Below, piece after piece: positions 5,554 through 9,095 of a stretch of DNA of 9,095 nucleotides (position 1 is the first letter of the stretch; every line of letters begins with the position of its first letter). The translations under genes and the position numbers were made by a program. The stretch spans positions 1,888-10,982 of the forward strand of contig JAGOVD010000015.1 of assembly GCA_018060905.1 (NCBI GenBank), written 5' to 3'. The stretch comes from Minisyncoccota bacterium (lineage in GTDB: Bacteria; Patescibacteriota; Minisyncoccia; Phycocordibacterales; UBA9973). The notes beneath the pieces are model-generated. The model was given only the letters and a program-made list of their open reading frames with translations, did not search any database and had not been told where the DNA came from.

Positions 5554-6328
5554 CCAGTGTATAGTCGCCGAGCTTCGTTCGCACGATCCGATACGCGAGT
5601 GCGGGAACGCCGAGCCGCTCCCCCATCCACGCCGCAAGCGATCGCATGTACGTCCCCGATGACGCACTAATTGAAACGGTTACAATCGTCACTGCAGTAT
5701 GTTCATCTCGGAGTGTCTGCCATTTTATAATGATTTCATCCTGGCGGAAGTCCCCTACTACATTTCCAATATCACCTACGATAATTTGTACAAGGTCTGA
5801 TAGTGGGACCTGCTTCATACCGAGAAGTTTCGCCTCATGGATCGTCACCTTTTTCTCAGGAACGACAACGCTATTGCCTGCGCGCGCATGGACAAAAAGT
5901 GGCTTACCGTAAACTGGGACCGACGAGTACAGTGGATATGGGAGCGCAGTGATTGCCGTCATTTCTGCAATAGTTTTTTCAATAGCGACTCCTTGTACTG
6001 TGTGAACGTCTCTATCGGTAATCAAACCAAGAGGGTCTTGTGTATCAGTCGCAATACCGAGGAGGATATCGACGTCGTACGTTTTGGGGAGACCAAGGAG
6101 TGCGTCTTTTTCAAATCGTGACTCGCCTGCAAGTACGAGGACGATACCTTCGGCCATCGGATCAAGCCTCCCCGCGTACGTGAGCTTGGTCTCCCCACCG
6201 CTCTGGTGGGGAGACTTGGTTTCTGCGGTGAGCGCGTGGGTACGACGGAAGCGGTCGAGGAGCACAGCGAGTGTTTCGCCACGCTCTTTCCACACAGGAT
6301 ATATGCCGTTGAATAATTGACTTTGCAT
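5543..6328 (-). CDS. truB: tRNA pseudouridine(55) synthase TruB, 261 aa
   Basis: TruB converts U55 in the T loop of tRNAs to pseudouridine. The catalytic motif is plain: YAGRLDPMAEGIVLVL (51-66), with nucleophile D56. KTYDVDILLGIATDTQD (82-98) is the usual second block with the conserved Tyr. SSGTYMRSLA (223-232) and RIVRTKLGDYTLE (247-259) form the C-terminal catalytic-domain motifs. The N-terminal KPxGxTS motif is missing and is replaced by YPVWKERGETLAVLLDRFR (10-28). A short insertion lies before the catalytic motif and is encoded by a palindrome (6189-6215). No separate PUA domain is evident. The open frame extends 75 codons further upstream, but that part is antisense to infC. The ATG at 6328, 11 nt after a TATCAT box, is the start. 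The gene diverges from infC. Confidence 0.93.
   Translation of the reverse strand: MQSQLFNGIYPVWKERGETLAVLLDRFRRTHALTAETKSPHQSGGETKLTYAGRLDPMAEGIVLVLAGESRFEKDALLGLPKTYDVDILLGIATDTQDPLGLITDRDVHTVQGVAIEKTIAEMTAITALPYPLYSSVPVYGKPLFVHARAGNSVVVPEKKVTIHEAKLLGMKQVPLSDLVQIIVGDIGNVVGDFRQDEIIIKWQTLRDEHTAVTIVTVSISASSGTYMRSLAAWMGERLGVPALAYRIVRTKLGDYTLENK
6189..6215. repeat. 27-nt perfect palindrome inside truB
   Basis: GTCTCCCCACC (6189-6199) and GGTGGGGAGAC (6205-6215) are perfect inverted repeats of 11 nt around loop GCTCT. The element is exactly 27 nt, so it is read in frame as nine residues (around SPHQSGGE, 39-46) between the divergent first motif and the catalytic block of TruB. The distance between those two blocks appears longer than is usual for the family. 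Confidence 0.85.
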
Positions 6329-6344
6329 GGTTTTTTGGTATGAT
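6317..6344 (+). promoter_or_regulatory. Promoter of the infC-rpmI-rplT operon
   Basis: TTGACT (6317-6322) and TATGAT (6339-6344) are 16 nt apart. Transcription would begin near 6351. The -35 lies inside truB codons 3-4, on the opposite strand. The only in-frame ATG of infC (6327) falls between the -35 and -10 boxes, so it would not be in the mRNA. Confidence 0.7.
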
Positions 6345-6345
6345 A
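6340..6345 (-). promoter_or_regulatory. -10 box of truB, overlapping the infC -10
   Basis: The minus strand reads TATCAT, ending 11 nt before the truB ATG. It shares the symmetrical core GTATGATAC (6338-6346) with the infC -10 on the other strand, so the two promoters overlap face to back and cannot both be occupied. No good -35 is seen for truB. Confidence 0.45.
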
Positions 6346-6368
6346 CTGAGACTAGCACAATTTCTATT

Positions 6369-6938
6369 TTGAAGGAAAGAATCAACAAACAAATACGCGC
6401 AGCGGAAGTTCGAGTGATCGACGACGAAGGTACCAACCTGGGTGTTTTCCCTTTTGCAGATGCACTCAAAATGGCTGAGGATCGCAGTGTCGACCTCATC
6501 GAGATCAGTCCCGCTGCAAAGCCACCTATCTGTAAGCTCCAAGAATTTGGCAAATACCAGTACGAGCAGAAGAAAAAAGCTCAAAAGGCAAAAAGTGGCG
6601 CAAAAGCGACCGAAACCAAGTCTATCCAGATCAAGGTGGGTACCGGCGACCACGACCTCGAACTCAAGGCACGAAATGCCTCTAAATGGCTCAAGGAGGG
6701 TCACCGCATCAAAGTGGAGCTGTATCTCCGGGGACGCTCAAAGGGTATGGACGACGCCTTCCTTAGGGAGCGACTTGACCGGGTCTTGCATTTTGTGACA
6801 GAACACTATAAGATAGCTGAGCCACATAAGCGCTCTCCAAAGGGCCTCGCCGTCGTTATCGAACGCGACAAGGGCACCAAAGACACGGTAAAGCAAGGAG
6901 AAAAGACCGAAAAACCGGCACAAATAGCCTCACAATAA
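6369..6938 (+). CDS. infC: Translation initiation factor IF-3, about 189 aa
   Basis: IF-3 binds the 30S subunit, keeps it free of 50S and checks start codon-initiator tRNA pairing. The N domain runs from INKQIRAAEVRVIDDEGTNL (5-24), through DLIEISPAAKPPICK (42-56), to the family signature KLQEFGKYQYEQKKK (56-70) and a basic linker. The C domain is typical (KSIQIKVGTGDHDLELKARN, 84-103; GHRIKVELYLRGR, 111-123). A polar Lys-rich tail ends it. The start is uncertain. The only in-frame ATG (6327) lies upstream of the predicted -10 box and inside the promoter. The candidates are TTG at 6369, ATT at 6366, or ATC at 6381, which has GAAGGA 4 nt upstream. TTG is given here. Rare starts are a known feature of infC and allow autoregulation. 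rpmI follows after 4 nt. Confidence 0.95.
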   Translation: MKERINKQIRAAEVRVIDDEGTNLGVFPFADALKMAEDRSVDLIEISPAAKPPICKLQEFGKYQYEQKKKAQKAKSGAKATETKSIQIKVGTGDHDLELKARNASKWLKEGHRIKVELYLRGRSKGMDDAFLRERLDRVLHFVTEHYKIAEPHKRSPKGLAVVIERDKGTKDTVKQGEKTEKPAQIASQ

Positions 6939-6942
6939 CACT

Positions 6943-7131
6943 ATGAGCACAAAAACCAACAAATCATTCATGAAGCGCCTCAAGGTTACTCCGACGGGCA
7001 AAATACTCGGCCGTAAGCCAGGATTTAACCACTTCAACGCAAAGCAATCTCGCACCAAGCAGCTTGCTGGCAAGAAGATGGTCACTTTCAACATGACTAC
7101 TAAAGCAGAAAGTCGATTTATCACCAAATAA
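6943..7131 (+). CDS. rpmI: 50S ribosomal protein L35, 62 aa
   Basis: This is a small, strongly basic protein of the large subunit. KTNKSFMKRLKVTPTGKIL (4-22) matches the conserved KTHKgaaKRfKvTgsGKi pattern of L35. GRKPGFNHFNAKQSRTKQL (23-41) matches the RRKAGKRHllTKKSrKRkR part, with fewer basic residues than usual. The C-terminal segment (42-62) is not one I can align. The gene lies 4 nt after infC and about 40 nt before rplT, the standard infC-rpmI-rplT order. No Shine-Dalgarno site precedes its ATG, so translation probably depends on coupling to infC. Confidence 0.95.
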   Translation: MSTKTNKSFMKRLKVTPTGKILGRKPGFNHFNAKQSRTKQLAGKKMVTFNMTTKAESRFITK

Positions 7132-7172
7132 CTTTACAAACTTTATACTTTATAACTTTTAACTAACCCACC
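7130..7172 (+). promoter_or_regulatory. AT-rich rpmI-rplT spacer with ACTTTATAAC repeats
   Basis: The spacer is a run of near-repeats of ACTTTA(T/C)A, ending in ACTTTATAACTTT (7147-7159). It contains possible -10 boxes TATACT (7145-7149 region) and TATAAC (7151-7156), the latter 16 nt before the rplT ATG. The same 13-mer, in the same sense relative to the gene, lies upstream of map. It may be an internal promoter. In other bacteria an L20-binding leader is found in this operon, but I see no convincing pseudoknot here. Confidence 0.4.
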
Positions 7173-7517
7173 ATGACCCGAGTAAAAAGAGGAACAATTG
7201 CAAACAAACGCCGAAAGAACGTCCTTTCTATGACCAAAGGGTACCGTTTCGGTCGCTCTACCAAGGAAGCACAGGCAAAGGAGGCGATCTTCCATGCAGG
7301 AACCTACGCATTTGCACACCGTCGCGACAAAAAGGGTGAAGCTCGTCGTGTCTGGCAGGTGCGCATCAATGCATCAGTTCGCGCACTCGGTGGCACGTAC
7401 TCAACCTTCATGGACAAGATGAAGAAAGCAGGCATCATCGTTGACCGCAAGATCCTCTCTGAACTCGCCCTCTCTCGTCCTGCAAGCTTCAAACGAGTTT
7501 TTGATAAAGTAAACTAA
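7173..7517 (+). CDS. rplT: 50S ribosomal protein L20, 114 aa
   Basis: L20 is an early 23S rRNA-binding protein needed for large-subunit assembly. It starts MTRVKRGTIANKRRKNVLSM, the conserved basic N-terminal extension, followed by TKGYRFGRSTKEAQAKEAI (21-39), AFAHRRDKKGEARRVWQVRI (46-65) and the globular part with NASVRALGGTYSTFM (66-80) and DRKILSELALSRPASFKRV (91-109). It is close to the usual length of about 118. It is the last gene of the infC-rpmI-rplT operon and ends 3 nt before a strong terminator. No Shine-Dalgarno site precedes the ATG. In several bacteria L20 represses its own operon; whether that holds here cannot be read from the sequence. Confidence 0.97.
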   Translation: MTRVKRGTIANKRRKNVLSMTKGYRFGRSTKEAQAKEAIFHAGTYAFAHRRDKKGEARRVWQVRINASVRALGGTYSTFMDKMKKAGIIVDRKILSELALSRPASFKRVFDKVN

Positions 7518-7520
7518 ATA

Positions 7521-7549
7521 AAAAAATCCCTCAGACGAGGGGTTTTTTT
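7521..7549. terminator. Bidirectional terminator between rplT and the 7548-8165 gene
   Basis: CCCTC/GAGGG (7528-7532/7537-7541) with loop AGAC is flanked by A6-T on the left and G-T7 on the right. Each strand therefore has a hairpin followed by a T run. It serves the end of the ribosomal operon on the plus strand and the convergent gene on the minus strand, whose TAA stop lies inside the right-hand T run. Confidence 0.88.
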
Positions 7550-8165
7550 ATTTACAGACTTGTTCTGTGTATTTTGCACTTAACGATTCATTCCATTCGA
7601 AGATTTTTGTAAGAGGATTCCATGTATAGGCTTGTACTTCACTACATATCTGCTTATCAGATGTTCCATCATTATACTTACCCACAGTATAGAAGCTATG
7701 TTCACTCGGTAACAACTTCCATTCCGCACTAACCATCACCCTTCCCACAGATAACAAATTTGTCGCCTCAATTGAACCATTTTTATTTTTCTGTTTAGCA
7801 ATACTAGTAGATCCATCTGTATTTTTCATTACAATAAAAGAAAGATCATTGTTCCCCCCATCTCCAGTGAATATACCTTCATCTAATCCGTCTCCAGTAA
7901 GATCAACAACCTCTTGAAGTCGAATTGGAAAGTCGGGAAAAATGGTTAAATATTTTTCTTTTGAAGTCATTGCGAGGAGTTGTTCATTTGAAAGTAACCT
8001 CCATTCAGCATCAACACTTTCATTTGTAATCTGCTCCACTGACATTGGTTGGACTTTCTCTGAAATACTATTGGTTTGTGATTGTATTAGACGGGGTTGT
8101 TGATATTTGTAATATCCCCAACCTGCTAAACCGAGCATGATTACTAGTATTAAAATCTTTTTCAT
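7548..8165 (-). CDS. Unknown exported or membrane-anchored protein, 205 aa
   Basis: I do not recognise this as a named protein. It has an N-terminal MKKILILVIMLGLAGWGYYK segment, a signal peptide or single membrane anchor, with no lipobox Cys. The rest is polar and would lie outside the membrane. Residues 88-96 (DLTGDGLDE) form a DxxGDGxxD loop like the calcium-binding repeats of FG-GAP/VCBS-type or dockerin-like domains, followed by a second TGDGGNND turn (100-107). C174 and C204 could form a disulfide. Its base composition is clearly more AT-rich than its neighbours (about 33-40% GC in lines sampled), which suggests relaxed selection or acquisition from elsewhere. It lies 18 nt after map and is probably transcribed with it. 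The start ATG at 8165 has no Shine-Dalgarno site. Confidence 0.85.
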   Translation of the reverse strand: MKKILILVIMLGLAGWGYYKYQQPRLIQSQTNSISEKVQPMSVEQITNESVDAEWRLLSNEQLLAMTSKEKYLTIFPDFPIRLQEVVDLTGDGLDEGIFTGDGGNNDLSFIVMKNTDGSTSIAKQKNKNGSIEATNLLSVGRVMVSAEWKLLPSEHSFYTVGKYNDGTSDKQICSEVQAYTWNPLTKIFEWNESLSAKYTEQVCK

Positions 8166-8183
8166 ATTAATTAAAAGTATATA

Positions 8184-8945
8184 TTATTTCGTGAGTATTT
8201 CTGCGCCATCTTTGGTGATGAGGACGGTGTGTTCAAAATGCGCAGCGCGGGATTTGTCTGAGGTGACGAGCGTGTAGCCATCTTTGAGGAGTATGACGTC
8301 TTCGGAGCCTCTCGTGAGCATCGGCTCTATAGCAATCACCATGCCAGGGACGAGTTTGTCCCCCTTCCCTTTCTTGCCATAGTTCGGTACATATGGATCT
8401 TCGTGGATCTCACGGCCGACACCATGTCCAGAGAGGTCGCGAACGATGCCCAGTCTATACGGCTTCACATAGCTCTCTATGGCATGTCCGATATCTCCGA
8501 TGGTACCACCTGGCGCAATGGCCGCGATACCCTCCTCCAGCGCCTGCTTGGTAACGGCGATGAGTTCCTTGTCTTTGGGCTTTATCTCGCCAACAGGTAC
8601 CGTGATCGCATGGTCCAGATATATACCCTCGTAGTTGAGACCCAGATCAAGTGCGATGATATCGCCTTCTTTGAGTATGCGACTACCTGGTATACCGTGC
8701 ACAACCTCATCGTTCACGGAGGTGATCAGACTCGCAGGATATGGGATGTCGGCACTGTCCGGACGATAGTTTAAAAACGCTGGTTTGTGCCCCGCCTCCG
8801 TGATGAGTCTGTAGGCGAAATCATCGAGTGATTTAGTCGTGATGCCCGGCTTCACGGCAGCTGCCACCGTGCGCAAAATATCGGCAAGGATCGGTCCCCC
8901 TTTTTTCAATCGCGCTATTTCACTGTCAGTTTTTATTATTATCAT
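8184..8945 (-). CDS. map: Type I methionine aminopeptidase, 253 aa
   Basis: Map removes the initiator methionine from new proteins at the ribosome exit. All five metal ligands of the pita-bread fold are present: D100 (ALDLGL), D111 (YLDHA), H174 (GHGVG), E207 (IEPM) and E238 (FEHT). H83 (VVHGIP) and H181 (IHEDP) are the usual substrate-binding histidines. The length is typical of the short bacterial type without an N-terminal extension. The start at 8945 is supported by the family's usual opening, which here reads MIIIKTDSEIARLKKGGPIL, and by a TATAAC box 6 nt before the ATG. No Shine-Dalgarno site is present. The downstream neighbour is the exported unknown protein. Here map is not next to secY or adk, where it is often found. 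Confidence 0.97.
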   Translation of the reverse strand: MIIIKTDSEIARLKKGGPILADILRTVAAAVKPGITTKSLDDFAYRLITEAGHKPAFLNYRPDSADIPYPASLITSVNDEVVHGIPGSRILKEGDIIALDLGLNYEGIYLDHAITVPVGEIKPKDKELIAVTKQALEEGIAAIAPGGTIGDIGHAIESYVKPYRLGIVRDLSGHGVGREIHEDPYVPNYGKKGKGDKLVPGMVIAIEPMLTRGSEDVILLKDGYTLVTSDKSRAAHFEHTVLITKDGAEILTK

Positions 8946-8949
8946 GAGG

Positions 8950-8985
8950 AAGTTATAAAGTTCATAAAGTTGAAAGTTATAAAGT
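8950..8985 (-). promoter_or_regulatory. map leader with repeated ACTTTATAACTT and TATAAC -10 box
   Basis: Read on the minus strand, ACTTTATAACTT occurs twice, 24 nt apart (8961-8950 and 8985-8974), with a degenerate copy between. The proximal TATAAC (8957-8952) is 6 nt before the map ATG and predicts a leaderless mRNA. The same sequence lies upstream of rplT at 7147-7158. Confidence 0.5.
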
Positions 8986-8994
8986 GGATATTGA

Positions 8995-9093
8995 GAGATA
9001 ATATGCTTTTGCCGTGTCTCGCAGGACGACTGGTCCGAGAGTCAGGTGATTTTCCACCAGGAAAATACACCGACGGCAAAAGTATGTTATCTC
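8995..9093. repeat. Three-way-junction palindrome upstream of map
   Basis: A 21-bp outer stem (8995-9015 with 9073-9093) has only two imperfect positions. Both are G-U pairs if the sequence given here is the RNA strand. Inside are two arms. The first is TCTC/GAGA plus GGAC/GTCC with loop GACTG (9017-9040). The second is GGTG/CACC plus ATTTTCC/GGAAAAT with loop ACCA (9045-9071). There is no T run and no reading frame. The same two loops occur in the element beside ssrA. Confidence 0.8.
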
Positions 9094-9095
9094 GA

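Noticed and set aside
6329..6553. 75-codon N-terminal extension of TruB
   Set aside because: It is antisense to infC and lies upstream of the TATCAT box; TruB homology begins near the ATG at 6328.
8995..9093. Hammerhead-type self-cleaving ribozyme
   Set aside because: The three-way shape is suggestive, but the required CUGAUGA and GAAA core segments are absent.

Overview
The window looks like ordinary chromosome from a small-genome bacterium, most likely a member of the Patescibacteria/CPR (Parcubacteria-like). This placement is inference. It rests on a nearly total lack of Shine-Dalgarno sites, -10 boxes sitting 6-11 nt before start codons (leaderless or near-leaderless mRNAs), very tight gene packing, a TruB with an aberrant first motif, and tRNA and tmRNA genes without an encoded CCA end. 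GC is mixed: roughly 48-58% in sampled lines of ftsH and map, and about 33-40% in one hypothetical gene.

Layout. 8-80 (-) is a tRNA whose anticodon reads UAU (Ile, AUA codons). 134-607 (+) is an unknown helical protein that converges on 597-1622 (-), a membrane-anchored CapA-type metallophosphatase-fold protein. That gene lies 3 nt after ftsH (1626-3524, -). ftsH is divergent from smpB (3593-4027, +) across only 68 bp. smpB is followed by ssrA, the tmRNA (4129-4517), so a membrane protease and both parts of the trans-translation ribosome-rescue system sit together. From 4509 to 4710 there is a dense set of inverted repeats, including two extra copies of the tmRNA 3' tail, one inverted and one direct. 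A good sigma-70-type promoter then drives a cold-shock protein (4827-5024), which is followed by a terminator and a small unknown gene (5151-5504).

5543-6328 (-) is truB (tRNA pseudouridine-55 synthase). It is divergent from the infC-rpmI-rplT operon (IF-3, L35, L20; about 6369-7517, +). The two promoters overlap, with a shared palindromic -10 region, and IF-3 appears to use a non-AUG start. After a bidirectional terminator come an AT-rich exported unknown protein (7548-8165, -) and map (methionine aminopeptidase, 8184-8945, -). The window ends with a second multi-branched palindrome (8995-9093).

Together the genes serve translation and its quality control: initiation (IF-3), ribosome assembly (L35, L20), tRNA modification (TruB), N-terminal Met removal (Map), ribosome rescue (SmpB/tmRNA) and proteolysis (FtsH). 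No complete mobile element, CRISPR array, defence system or phage gene is visible. The most unusual content is non-coding: the hairpin cluster beside ssrA, the related structure at the right end, and a 27-nt palindrome inside truB.
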